A stretch of 64,000 nt of DNA. Source: Butyrivibrio sp. AE3009. GTDB lineage: Bacteria > Bacillota > Clostridia > Lachnospirales > Lachnospiraceae. Under the pieces are notes generated by a model that ran no database searches, was not told the origin of the DNA, and saw only the letters and a list, made by a program, of their open reading frames with translations. Location: NCBI RefSeq assembly GCF_000420845.1, contig NZ_ATVS01000014.1, positions 32,927 to 96,926 of the forward strand, written 5' to 3'. A program made the translations under genes and the position numbers. Shown here piece after piece: positions 45,790 through 54,597 of this stretch. Each line of letters begins with the position of its first letter. The stretch's first letter is position 1.

Positions 45790-47025
45790 CTATATCGACG
45801 CCGCTGTTCCGGCAATGCTGCCACTCGTAAATGCCCACTGTAAATTGTAGCCACCGCATCTTCCATCAACATCAAGAATTTCACCTGCAAGATATACTCC
45901 GGGAAGCTTCTTGTAGGACAGATCACTTCCAACATCTCCCAGGCTTACACCACCGGTGGTTACCTGAGATGCCTGATATCCATAGCTCTCTGAAAGCTTA
46001 AGCTTAAGATTCCTATAATTATCAAGAATACAATCAGCCATGCTTACCGAAATATTCTTCATTCGCATAGTCGGGCTAAGCTTCATTCTGCTAAGCACCA
46101 TGTCATTTACATTACTGTTGGCAAAACCGTTCAGGAACTCTGCCAGTGTTCTGTTATCCTTTAGACGAAGCATGTCATTCTTAAGGGACTTAAAATCCTC
46201 GTCATCATAATCCGGGAAAAAGTTAATCACTGCATAAACAGGCTTTTTTTCCTCTACAAACCTTACAATCTCTCTGCTGGCCTGCATAACGGGAATACCC
46301 GAAATTCCATCCTTGGTAATCTGAAGCTCGCCGTATTCAGTAGCGATAGCTTCATTTCCAAGAGTGAAGGATATCTCTGCGATAGTCCTTACTCCGTTTT
46401 CCGGCATCATTTCTTCAGGATCAACTTTAAAGCCCACCAGTGCCGGATAGGTCTTCTTGATATTCATTCCTATCTGAGAACAGATATAATAACCATCTCC
46501 TGTTGACAGGGTGCTCTTGGCTCCTGACAGCGAACCTGTGCTTATAACACATTCGTCTGCCCTGTACTCATCTGTTGCGGTCTTAATAAGCAGCTTGTAC
46601 CGGCCGTCATCACACCTTGAAACTGCCTTGAACTGTTGATTGTATATAACCTCAACGCCAAGTCTGTCAATTTCATTCTTAAGCGCATTTACTACTGTCT
46701 GAGCCTGTCCGGAAGCAGGATAAATATAGCCATCCTCGCTCTTTACCACAACTCCGAGAGATTTCATGAAGCAAATAACATCTTCTACGCCGTAGATTCC
46801 TAGCCATTCCTTCATACGTGCTCTTGCTGAGAGATTGTAATACTCCTCTCTCATATCGAGATTAGTCAGGTTACAGCGGCCGTTTCCCGTCATGGATAGC
46901 TTCTTGCCCAACCTGTCATTCTTTTCCAAAATGGTGACATCCGCACCGTTTCTTGCAGCATAGATCGCTGCACACATTCCGGCAGCTCCGCCGCCAATAA
47001 CAAAAATCCTCTTACTCAATTCCAT
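45790..47025 (-). CDS. HI0933/BaiN-type NAD(P)/FAD-dependent oxidoreductase
   Basis: Flavoprotein with an N-terminal FAD motif VIGGGAAGMCAAIYAARNG, LEKNDRLGKKLSMTGNGRCNLTN (family signature, split here at its midpoint) and the C-terminal VTTGGVSLGDV with GEILDVDGRCGGYNLQWA. 411 residues. Substrate unknown; BaiN relatives have been linked to bile-acid reduction, but the family is broad. The ATG overlaps the flippase stop by 10 bases. Confidence 0.88.
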   Translation of the reverse strand: MELSKRIFVIGGGAAGMCAAIYAARNGADVTILEKNDRLGKKLSMTGNGRCNLTNLDMREEYYNLSARARMKEWLGIYGVEDVICFMKSLGVVVKSEDGYIYPASGQAQTVVNALKNEIDRLGVEVIYNQQFKAVSRCDDGRYKLLIKTATDEYRADECVISTGSLSGAKSTLSTGDGYYICSQIGMNIKKTYPALVGFKVDPEEMMPENGVRTIAEISFTLGNEAIATEYGELQITKDGISGIPVMQASREIVRFVEEKKPVYAVINFFPDYDDEDFKSLKNDMLRLKDNRTLAEFLNGFANSNVNDMVLSRMKLSPTMRMKNISVSMADCILDNYRNLKLKLSESYGYQASQVTTGGVSLGDVGSDLSYKKLPGVYLAGEILDVDGRCGGYNLQWAFTSGSIAGTAASI

Positions 47026-48659
47026 TCCTCATATTCCTCAGGCTGCATCCTGCTTGCTATGCCGTGAAAGACACCGCCCAAAGGTATAAACCTAAGCTCA
47101 TAGGTCTTGATTCGCTTAAGCGCAATGATGATCAGCATATAAACAATCCAGAATACCAATATGCAGATGAGTAGCGTAAGTGCGTCTCCTATGAGATTGA
47201 CAAATATCATATTGATAAAATAGATGACAAGTCCGGCAGCTGCAGAAGCCGCAACAGGGAGCAAAAATGTAATCATAAACTCCTGTCTGTACTTGAGCAT
47301 CTTAAATATCATCGAGAAACTAATAATATCATAAATCAGAAAACTGACAATATGCGTCAGAACAATTCCGTATAATCCAAGGTCAAGTACCACACCAAAG
47401 ACAATATTTCCGATAACAAACACTCCCCAGCCTACAGAAAGATTGATTACCAGAAGAAGTGACTTACCCATGTGACTCATTAGCCATGAGCCAAATACAG
47501 CAAGGCAGGCAAGAAAAATAACAGGTGCAGCCAGTGTAAGTAGCGAGTTGGTGGTATCATTGCTCTTTCCAAACAGTGCAACATTAATTGTCTCTGAAAG
47601 GGCAAGGCACACAATAGTCACCGGAATAAAAACAACAGTAGAATATCTGATAAGCTTTTTAAGCCTGTCTCTTGCAACCTCATATTCATCGCGTTCAATC
47701 CGGGCCATTACCCTGTTCCAGGTCTTGATGAAAGGAAGACAGCATATTACGGAAAGCGCTGTAACTACAGGAAATACCTTACCCGACAGCATTCCATATT
47801 GAAGAAGAAGTTCGGTTCCTGCCGCATCCTTTCTATGAATGGCCATATAAATGACCTCACTCAAAAGGCTCATCAGTGCAGGTGTCAGGTATAGATATAA
47901 AATAGGCCTTATACCGGAAATAACATCATTCTTATTATCAAGATACCTTGGCGCACCGTTTTTAATTATATCTGCGATTTCATTCTTCCTGATGGAAAAA
48001 CTGATCATGATCTGAATAAAACAAATTATCGAAGCAATCAAAAGTCCGATGATGGAGCCTATTGAGCCATAAATAGCACTGTATTCCTGAACATGAAACA
48101 GCTCATTGACCTTGAGTCCGTAGAAATACATTATTACAGAAATTACCGTACCGGAAGCAGCGGCCGTTACAGCAAATAAAAGGTCGGAAATAACTATAGG
48201 CCTCGTATAACCAAGTCCCTGAAGGTATCCTCTGTACACGCCTTGAGCTCCGAATATCAGTGACATTATTGCTACAATCAAAAACTGCAGATAGCCTCTT
48301 CCCGACCCAAACAGGTTCTTGGAGATCACATAGCTAAAAGCAGCCAATAGTGCTCCTGTCACAAAGCTGATAAATACAAACAGCCTTCTGGACCTTTTCA
48401 TATTGGTCTCTGCGTTAAGGAACTGACTTCTCCTGGCTCTTATTCGCACCATCAGCCATACGGCCTTTTGAACCGCAAGGACATAGCATCCGTAAAACAT
48501 ATAGAAAAAAGCAAAGGGAGCCGCCCCAAAGCCGGAACCCAGATCCCCATATATCCTGTTACCTATGATCTTAAAGATCATGATTACTACAACAGACCAG
48601 AAAACAACAGATGTCAGAATGTCAGGTCTGATTCGTTTTTCCTCGGTGTAGCTTTTCAT
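47016..48659 (-). CDS. Polysaccharide/lipid flippase of the MOP superfamily (SpoVB/MurJ-like)
   Basis: 547 residues with about 13-14 hydrophobic helices. FGAQGVYRGYLQGLGYTRPIVISDLL (in part) is the pattern of SpoVB-type members. The likely task is moving a lipid-linked glycan across the membrane, but peptidoglycan precursor and teichoic or capsule donors cannot be told apart. GGGGAG precedes the ATG. It lies between ybeY and the HI0933-type gene. Confidence 0.8.
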   Translation of the reverse strand: MKSYTEEKRIRPDILTSVVFWSVVVIMIFKIIGNRIYGDLGSGFGAAPFAFFYMFYGCYVLAVQKAVWLMVRIRARRSQFLNAETNMKRSRRLFVFISFVTGALLAAFSYVISKNLFGSGRGYLQFLIVAIMSLIFGAQGVYRGYLQGLGYTRPIVISDLLFAVTAAASGTVISVIMYFYGLKVNELFHVQEYSAIYGSIGSIIGLLIASIICFIQIMISFSIRKNEIADIIKNGAPRYLDNKNDVISGIRPILYLYLTPALMSLLSEVIYMAIHRKDAAGTELLLQYGMLSGKVFPVVTALSVICCLPFIKTWNRVMARIERDEYEVARDRLKKLIRYSTVVFIPVTIVCLALSETINVALFGKSNDTTNSLLTLAAPVIFLACLAVFGSWLMSHMGKSLLLVINLSVGWGVFVIGNIVFGVVLDLGLYGIVLTHIVSFLIYDIISFSMIFKMLKYRQEFMITFLLPVAASAAAGLVIYFINMIFVNLIGDALTLLICILVFWIVYMLIIIALKRIKTYELRFIPLGGVFHGIASRMQPEEYEEWN

Positions 48660-48683
48660 ACAACTGCTCTCCCCAAATGTGAA

Positions 48684-49187
48684 TTAGTCCCTTGTAATCC
48701 CCAAAAGATTCAGGATGTTCTCCTGTTTTGCCTCCATCACTGCAGCCTCCTCTGGCTCCATGTGATCATAGCCGCACAAATGCAGCATACTGTGGGCAAT
48801 AAGAAACGCGAATTCCCTCTTTTCGCTATGGCCGTACTCCTTGGCCTGAGATCTCACCCTGTTCTCATTGATAACAATGTCACCGAACATAATATTTCCG
48901 GTATCCGGATTAAGAAGATCCACCTGTTGTTCTCCGTCAATAACTGAGAAATCCCCCGGTGTCTCATAGCTGACATTTGGAAAAGACAGGACATCCGTAG
49001 GCTTGTCAATCTCCCTGAATTCATTGTTCATCTCACGGATACCCTCATCGTCCGTGATAATAAGGCTGATCTCCACTTCATGCTCACAGCCTTCCTCCTC
49101 AAGGACCTTGGAAGCCACAGTCTTAGCCACTTCTTCAATGTCAAATTCAAACTCGGCATCAACTTCATTTTCAACGTAAAAAGTCAT
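48684..49187 (-). CDS. ybeY: Endoribonuclease YbeY
   Basis: Zinc RNase for 16S rRNA 3'-end maturation and ribosome quality control. The zinc triad is in AHSMLHLCGYDH (H132, H136, H142). TDVLSFP near 64-70 is also conserved. 167 residues. It overlaps the end of the upstream HD-like gene by 17 bases. phoH-(pgpH)-ybeY is a conserved Firmicute order. Confidence 0.96.
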   Translation of the reverse strand: MTFYVENEVDAEFEFDIEEVAKTVASKVLEEEGCEHEVEISLIITDDEGIREMNNEFREIDKPTDVLSFPNVSYETPGDFSVIDGEQQVDLLNPDTGNIMFGDIVINENRVRSQAKEYGHSEKREFAFLIAHSMLHLCGYDHMEPEEAAVMEAKQENILNLLGITRD

Positions 49188-50391
49188 AATATAATTTCTC
49201 CCTCTTCAGGATCTTTCGCATGGTATCGAATTCCTTGAAGGTCACATCATAGTCCATTAGTTCACCGGACTCTCGTTTCTTTTTGAAAATGCCTTCAATT
49301 AAATCATCATAATTTATTGTAGCATTTTTATTCTGTTTTATCAGAAGCATAATTGAAGCAATTACAGTTTCGCATATCTGAACCGTCAGAGCCTCTTTTG
49401 ATCTGGCACTTCCCTTCTTAGGGGCGATATATTCATGCAGATACTCAACAGCCTCCACAGGAAAGTCATTCTCGGTGTATAAAGGCTCAACATCCTTCCA
49501 CTTGGTCTTATTCTCGGGAATTCCTATCCTGTGATAATAAGCGCAGGTCTTGATGGCTCTGGAATTAAGGCCAAGCTCATGTGCAACTCTCTCTGCCAGG
49601 TAGGCCGTATGAATAGCCCTGAAGTACTCATCCTTGTCCTTTTCCTTAAGGTTGGCTAAAAGGCTGTATTCAGGATCGTTGATATCCATGTATCTGTCAT
49701 TTGTCTTTCTGATGACGTAAACGCCAAACATATTAAGAAAGATCAAAAGAATTGTCAGGTTCATCATCAGATTCAGAACAGGAATGATCATAAGATTAAA
49801 AGACAGCGTTCTGTTCTGAAAAAGCACATCATAAGCAACCAGCAGTATCGTCTGCATCATCATTGATATTGCAAGAGGATACCCAACAGCAGTGGTTTCC
49901 TTAAGATCTCTGAACATGGCGATTGCAACTGCTCCTGCCAGCACATATAGGAACAATTCGCCGATTCCGCCGTTTTCTTCCATCATCACAGAAATTAGCA
50001 GGAATCCCATTCCACTCACAAGGCCTATCTCAGCGTTTGAAAAAAGTGACAATATCACAAATAACGCCATATAGGGCCAGAACTGATTAGGAACAAAAGG
50101 AAGAACCACCGACAGTATCAATCCGGCAAAATAGCATATTACAAAGGGAAGTTTTTTGTCATAGTTCTCATAAGACAAAGCTCCCTTGCCTCTGGAAATC
50201 GCATCAGTCAGCATAAATACCACTGTTCCGCTGATAATAAATCCGCTGATGGTATTACGAAGTATCAGTTCATAGCTCTTACCCATCACGATTGAAAATA
50301 CTAAAACGGTAAGGCCTGTGAGCATAAACATTGCTCCGTAGATCAGCTTATACTTTTTGTCCAAAACACTCTGTGTATTCTCGCTCCCCAT
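49171..50391 (-). CDS. PgpH/YqfF-like membrane protein with degenerate HD domain
   Basis: The position between phoH and ybeY is that of pgpH, the membrane c-di-AMP phosphodiesterase. This protein has only 406 residues: six or seven helices (about 15-225) and a C-terminal HD-like domain, without the large extracellular 7TMR-HDED part. The first metal His remains (H261 in IHTAYLAERVA), but the HD pair reads H287-R288 in YYHRIG, the later His-His pair is LHEY (H319), and the final Asp is E341 in CETVIAS. I infer loss of phosphodiesterase activity. The ATG is 2 bases after the phoH stop. Confidence 0.8.
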   Translation of the reverse strand: MGSENTQSVLDKKYKLIYGAMFMLTGLTVLVFSIVMGKSYELILRNTISGFIISGTVVFMLTDAISRGKGALSYENYDKKLPFVICYFAGLILSVVLPFVPNQFWPYMALFVILSLFSNAEIGLVSGMGFLLISVMMEENGGIGELFLYVLAGAVAIAMFRDLKETTAVGYPLAISMMMQTILLVAYDVLFQNRTLSFNLMIIPVLNLMMNLTILLIFLNMFGVYVIRKTNDRYMDINDPEYSLLANLKEKDKDEYFRAIHTAYLAERVAHELGLNSRAIKTCAYYHRIGIPENKTKWKDVEPLYTENDFPVEAVEYLHEYIAPKKGSARSKEALTVQICETVIASIMLLIKQNKNATINYDDLIEGIFKKKRESGELMDYDVTFKEFDTMRKILKREKLYYDFLR

Positions 50392-50393
50392 TG

Positions 50394-51428
50394 TCAGTGA
50401 CGCTCCAGCTTCCTGATACTCTTGGTTTTCTGCTTATTGGCAGCTTTCTTCTCATAATCCTCATAGGCCTTAACGATCTTCTGAACGAGCGGATGACGAA
50501 CAACGTCGCTGCTGGTAAGTGTGCAGAAACCTATATCATCAATGTTCTTAAGAACGCTCTGGGCAATATCAAGTCCTGATTTTACATCAGGAGCAAGGTC
50601 CTTCTGCGTAGCGTCACCGGTAATAATGACCTTGGAGCCAAAGCCTATTCTTGTAAGGAACATCTTCATCTGCGCCGGTGTGGTATTCTGAGCTTCATCA
50701 AGAATAATAAAGGCATTGTCCAGCGTTCTGCCTCGCATATATGCAAGGGGAGCCACTTCTATTAGGCCCTTTTCCATGTTTTTGATGAAATTCTCTGTAC
50801 CCATAATCTGATAAAGAGCATCATATAATGGCCTGAGATAAGGATCTACCTTACTCTGAAGGTCACCGGGCAAAAATCCCAGCTTTTCTCCGGCTTCTAT
50901 GGCAGGTCTGGTAAGGATGATCCTGCTGACCTCTTCCCTCTGAAAAGCCGTAATAGCCATTGCCATTGCAAGATACGTCTTACCTGTTCCGGCAGGTCCA
51001 AGACCGAATACGATCATTTTGTTTCTGATGGCATCGATATATTTTTTCTGTCCCAGTGTCTTGGGTTTAATCGGCTTACCTGAAATTGTATGGCATATAA
51101 CGTCCTTGTCTATGTCTACAAGAATATTGTCATTATTCTTATAATGCTCTGCCTCACGGCTGGTATCTTCCTTGAGAGAAATGGCGTAATCAACGCTTTG
51201 CTCCTCTATACGAGATCCTCTTCTTGACAGCTGTACAAGTTCTCTTATGATACCTGATGCCTTATTAGCACCTTCTTTATCGCCGATAATACGAAGCTCG
51301 CCGTTTCTGTCGATAATCTCTACATGAAGGCTGTTCTCGATCTTACGTATGTAGTTGTCGTTTTCCCCAAATATATTTCTCTCATCCTCTGCGGATAGGG
51401 AAAGTCTAAGCTCTGTTATTTCACTCAT
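50394..51428 (-). CDS. phoH: PhoH family ATPase
   Basis: P-loop ATPase linked to RNA metabolism. An N-terminal KH-like segment (about 1-75) precedes the ATPase domain with GLGPAGTGKT (Walker A, 142-151) and FIILDEAQNTTPAQMK (Walker B), followed by TGDATQKDL and the final DVVRHPLVQKIV. 344 residues. It is part of the MORN-rlmH-phoH-HD-ybeY run. Confidence 0.95.
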   Translation of the reverse strand: MSEITELRLSLSAEDERNIFGENDNYIRKIENSLHVEIIDRNGELRIIGDKEGANKASGIIRELVQLSRRGSRIEEQSVDYAISLKEDTSREAEHYKNNDNILVDIDKDVICHTISGKPIKPKTLGQKKYIDAIRNKMIVFGLGPAGTGKTYLAMAMAITAFQREEVSRIILTRPAIEAGEKLGFLPGDLQSKVDPYLRPLYDALYQIMGTENFIKNMEKGLIEVAPLAYMRGRTLDNAFIILDEAQNTTPAQMKMFLTRIGFGSKVIITGDATQKDLAPDVKSGLDIAQSVLKNIDDIGFCTLTSSDVVRHPLVQKIVKAYEDYEKKAANKQKTKSIRKLERH

Positions 51429-51462
51429 AAAATACTAATCCCCGTCTAAACTTAATGGTCCC

Positions 51463-51942
51463 TTACTTGTGATAAGGCTCCCCACTTATAATCTTATATC
51501 CTCTGTAAATCTGCTCCAGCAGAATTACTCTCATCATCTGATGCGGAAAAGTCATGTCAGAAAAGCTGATTTTCCCGTCTGCCCTTGATAAAACGCTGGA
51601 ATACAGACCAAGTGACCCGCCTATAACAAATTGAATATGACTGACACCACATATTCCTTTGTTATTTATAAAATCAGAAAAGCTCTCAGAAGAATATTTC
51701 TTGCCATCAATCGCAAGTGCGCAGACAAAAGCATGGTCATCAATGTTCTTAAGTATACGCTCCGCCTCTTTTTTCTTGATCTGCTCTTCTATAGCTGCAG
51801 GGGCATTGTCCGGAGTCTTCTCATCCGCCACCTCAACTATATTTAACTTGCAGTATCTGGAAAGCCTCTTGGAATACTCAGCGATCGCATCATTCCAATA
51901 CTTTTCCTTGATCTTACCTACTGTAATTATCGTAATATTCAT
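51463..51942 (-). CDS. rlmH: 23S rRNA (pseudouridine1915-N3)-methyltransferase
   Basis: SPOUT methyltransferase acting on the decoding-centre side of the 50S subunit. FVIGGSLGLYSSVLSRAD and the knotted C-terminus MTFPHQMMRVILLEQIYRGYKI (in part) ending GEPYHK are diagnostic. 159 residues. The ATG overlaps the stop of the MORN-like gene by four bases. Confidence 0.97.
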   Translation of the reverse strand: MNITIITVGKIKEKYWNDAIAEYSKRLSRYCKLNIVEVADEKTPDNAPAAIEEQIKKKEAERILKNIDDHAFVCALAIDGKKYSSESFSDFINNKGICGVSHIQFVIGGSLGLYSSVLSRADGKISFSDMTFPHQMMRVILLEQIYRGYKIISGEPYHK

Positions 51943-52985
51943 TTTCTGATCGTTCCACCTGTCAAAAAACCTTTTACCCCAAGATCTTTGTTCTTGGATT
52001 TAGCCATATAGAATACGGTTTGTTCCTCTTGTCTTTTCTTAAGAACAGGCATGTTGCCCTTTTTGTCGTCCGACATACCTTCAACTCTCTGAAGGCTTCC
52101 GTTCACACATTTGCCAAGCCATTCAGTGCAATTGCCGTTCATATCCACATCGATGATATACATATCTCCGTTGTACAAGCCGCCGACAAAGTTTCCGATT
52201 GCGTTCTGCAGATATACATCATCAGAATTCATGTAATCCGGATTGTAGTCGAAATGCTCCTGACCTTCTCCCTCAGGCTTGTCATCCTTCCAACTTCCCG
52301 TGTACATATGCTCTGTAACCACATATGTGCTGTATCCGGGGTAAAAACAGAACCATGCGCCTTCACCGGATCGTAGTCCCTGGGACCAGTCGCCATAGTA
52401 ATACTGATTGTCAGTATATACAGCTAAACCTTTTCCTTCAGGAAGCCCCTGGTCATTCACATCGCCCAGGTAGTAAAAATCAGAAGTTCCCTTGAGGCTG
52501 TAGGACATAGCCTCGAACCGATCCAAATGAGCAAGATCTCTTACAGCATCAGTATTTCCATCCTGCCAGTATGTAAGCATCTCCTGGAGCTGAGCCTGCT
52601 TGTCATAGGATACATTCTTATAAACATCTTTAAGAAGAGGACCGGTCGTTGCATAAAAGCCGTTACCGGAAACATCTCCCTTAGCGGTCTGAAGATACTC
52701 CGAATACTGCACAGTCGATTTGCCTGATGAAGCAGTATCGGCCTCAGAAATTGAATTGTCTGATGAGCTATCAGGATTATCTGATGAGCCTGCGGATGAT
52801 GCTGTATCTGCTCCCTGATTGCTACCGGATGCATCCATGGAAGCATATTCCACTGTATCGTCCGCCGGTCTTTGATCATCGCCTTTTTTTCTGCCTGAAA
52901 GGGCAAGAAAAAGTACGAGAATAAGTAAAATTACAGCTACTATCCCTGCGGTAATAGCCACCTTGATTTGTTCTTCTCTTTCCAT
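51939..52985 (-). CDS. Membrane-anchored MORN-repeat-like protein
   Basis: An N-terminal helix (about 9-29) is followed by a Ser/Asp/Gly-rich linker (40-90) and a domain with three MORN-like repeats: LPEGKGLAVYTDNQYYYGDW, RSGEGAWFCFY and PEGEGQEHFDY, spaced by about 30 residues. The C-terminal part is basic. 348 residues. The function is unknown; MORN repeats often bind phospholipids or scaffold proteins. It heads the operon, with GGAGG before the ATG. Confidence 0.75.
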   Translation of the reverse strand: MEREEQIKVAITAGIVAVILLILVLFLALSGRKKGDDQRPADDTVEYASMDASGSNQGADTASSAGSSDNPDSSSDNSISEADTASSGKSTVQYSEYLQTAKGDVSGNGFYATTGPLLKDVYKNVSYDKQAQLQEMLTYWQDGNTDAVRDLAHLDRFEAMSYSLKGTSDFYYLGDVNDQGLPEGKGLAVYTDNQYYYGDWSQGLRSGEGAWFCFYPGYSTYVVTEHMYTGSWKDDKPEGEGQEHFDYNPDYMNSDDVYLQNAIGNFVGGLYNGDMYIIDVDMNGNCTEWLGKCVNGSLQRVEGMSDDKKGNMPVLKKRQEEQTVFYMAKSKNKDLGVKGFLTGGTIRK

Positions 52986-53010
52986 AATTCCTCCAAAAAC
53001 AGTCTAGATA

Positions 53011-53016
53011 ATTATA
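53011..53016 (-). promoter_or_regulatory. Possible promoter of the MORN-rlmH-phoH operon
   Basis: Minus-strand TGATATAAT is an extended -10, about 26 bases before the start. The -35 is poor. Confidence 0.4.
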
Positions 53017-53044
53017 TCATAGATGTCTCTTATGGAATAATAAA

Positions 53045-53083
53045 AAGCACATTATCCATAGGTTTTCTACAGATAATGTGCTT
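53045..53083 (-). terminator. Terminator after nfnB
   Basis: Perfect 12-bp arms AAGCACATTATC and GATAATGTGCTT enclose a 15-base loop, followed on the minus strand by TTTTTATTATT. Confidence 0.9.
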
Positions 53084-53106
53084 ATATTTCTTAGTTCAAA
53101 ACTCTA

Positions 53107-54492
53107 TTACTTATTAGAAAGATACTCATCGATACCCTTAGCGGCTGCCTTACCTGCGCCCATTGCAAGGATAACAGTAGCTGCACCAGTAACAGCATCA
53201 CCACCGGCAAATACACCCTTCTTGGAGGTCTGTCCTGTAGCTTCCTCAGCAACGATGCACTTTCTTCTGTTGATCTCAAGTCCCTGAGTTGTGCTTGAAA
53301 TAAGAGGGTTAGGTGATGTTCCAAGGGACATGATAACTGCATCGCACTCAATCTCAAACTCTGAACCGGGAACCTCAACAGGACTTCTTCTTCCTGACTC
53401 ATCGGGCTCTCCAAGTTCCATTCTGATGCAGGTGATGCTCTTAACCCATCCGTTCTCATCCTCGTGGATCTCAACAGGGTTGGTGAGAAGGTCAAAAATG
53501 ATACCCTCTTCCTTAGCATGTCCAACCTCTTCCTTACGTGCAGGGAGCTCTTCCTCACCTCTTCTGTATACTACGTGAACCTCTGCGCCGAGACGAAGAG
53601 CTGTTCTTGCAGCATCCATAGCAACGTTACCGCCACCTACAACTACGCACTTCTTGGGTCTCATGATAGGTGTTCTTGAATTCTCATCGAAGGCCTTCAT
53701 AAGGTTACTTCTTGTAAGGAACTCGTTGGCTGAAAATACACCCATAGCCTGCTCGCCGGGGATATTCATGAATCTGGGAAGTCCGGCACCTGATCCGATA
53801 AATACAGCCTCAAAGCCTTCCTTCTCCATAAGATCGTCTACAGTAACGCTCTTACCGATAACTACGTCGGTCTCAAGCTTAACACCAAGCTTCTTAACGT
53901 TCTCAATCTCTTTCTTAACTACTGCGTCCTTAGGAAGACGGAACTCGGGAATACCATATACAAGTACGCCGCCTGCCTCATGAAGAGCCTCGAAGATTGT
54001 TACATCATAGCCCATCTTGGCAAGATCGCCTGCACAGGTAAGTCCTGAAGGACCTGAACCGATAATGGCTACCTTCTTGTTCTTCTTCTCCTTAGCGCCC
54101 TCGGGAACTACCCCCATCTCTCTTGCAGTATCAGCAACGTATCTCTCAAGCTTACCGATTGAAACGGCATCACCCTTAATTCCTCTTACGCACTGTCCCT
54201 CACACTGGCTTTCCTGAGGACATACACGTCCGCAGACAGCAGGAAGTGCACTGGACTTACTTATTGTCTGATAAGCGCCTTCCACATCACCCTCTTTTAC
54301 CTGCTGGATAAATGCGGGGATGTCGATTGATACGGGACAACCCTGAACACATTTGGGGTTCTTGCAGTTAAGGCATCTTGTAGCTTCTTTTTCGGCTTCT
54401 TCTTTATTATAGCCAAGGCATACTTCCTTGAAGTTGGTTGCACGCTCTTTGGCATCCTGCTCTCTGACAGGAACTCTTACAAATCCATCCAT
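53107..54492 (-). CDS. nfnB: NfnB / GltD-like FAD-iron-sulfur oxidoreductase subunit
   Basis: Large subunit of NADH-dependent ferredoxin:NADP+ oxidoreductase, which couples transfer between NADH, ferredoxin and NADPH by electron bifurcation. An N-terminal cysteine domain (RCLNCKNPKCVQGCP and GRVCPQESQCEGQC) binds Fe-S clusters. Two nucleotide motifs follow: IIGSGPSGLTCAGDLA (FAD) and VVGGGNVAMDAART (NADPH). 461 residues. On its own it would be called glutamate synthase small chain, but the FAD/2Fe-2S gene just upstream and the lack of a gltB gene favour Nfn. Confidence 0.88.
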   Translation of the reverse strand: MDGFVRVPVREQDAKERATNFKEVCLGYNKEEAEKEATRCLNCKNPKCVQGCPVSIDIPAFIQQVKEGDVEGAYQTISKSSALPAVCGRVCPQESQCEGQCVRGIKGDAVSIGKLERYVADTAREMGVVPEGAKEKKNKKVAIIGSGPSGLTCAGDLAKMGYDVTIFEALHEAGGVLVYGIPEFRLPKDAVVKKEIENVKKLGVKLETDVVIGKSVTVDDLMEKEGFEAVFIGSGAGLPRFMNIPGEQAMGVFSANEFLTRSNLMKAFDENSRTPIMRPKKCVVVGGGNVAMDAARTALRLGAEVHVVYRRGEEELPARKEEVGHAKEEGIIFDLLTNPVEIHEDENGWVKSITCIRMELGEPDESGRRSPVEVPGSEFEIECDAVIMSLGTSPNPLISSTTQGLEINRRKCIVAEEATGQTSKKGVFAGGDAVTGAATVILAMGAGKAAAKGIDEYLSNK

Positions 54493-54545
54493 CTATATAA
54501 TCTCCTATCTGAATCTTCTTTTCTCATGTTTATTCGGTCTTCAAG

Positions 54546-54583
54546 GTCACATAAGCTCCTGCGCAAGCGCGGATCTATGTGAC
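54546..54583. repeat. Intercistronic hairpin between nfnA and nfnB
   Basis: Arms GTCACATA and TATGTGAC are separated by a GC-rich 22-base centre with a GCGC-AA-GCGC core. There is no U-tract on the minus strand, so it probably affects mRNA processing or the ratio of the two subunits. Confidence 0.55.
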
Positions 54584-54597
54584 TTTGAATTCCTATA

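Noticed and set aside
45576..45935. Several 63-84 codon frames in both directions across the palindrome
   Set aside because: They arise from the GC-rich dyad itself, have no ribosome sites and mirror each other.
53107..54492. Glutamate synthase small subunit as the primary call
   Set aside because: No large subunit gene is adjacent, and the FAD/2Fe-2S partner gene just upstream matches the Nfn pair better.
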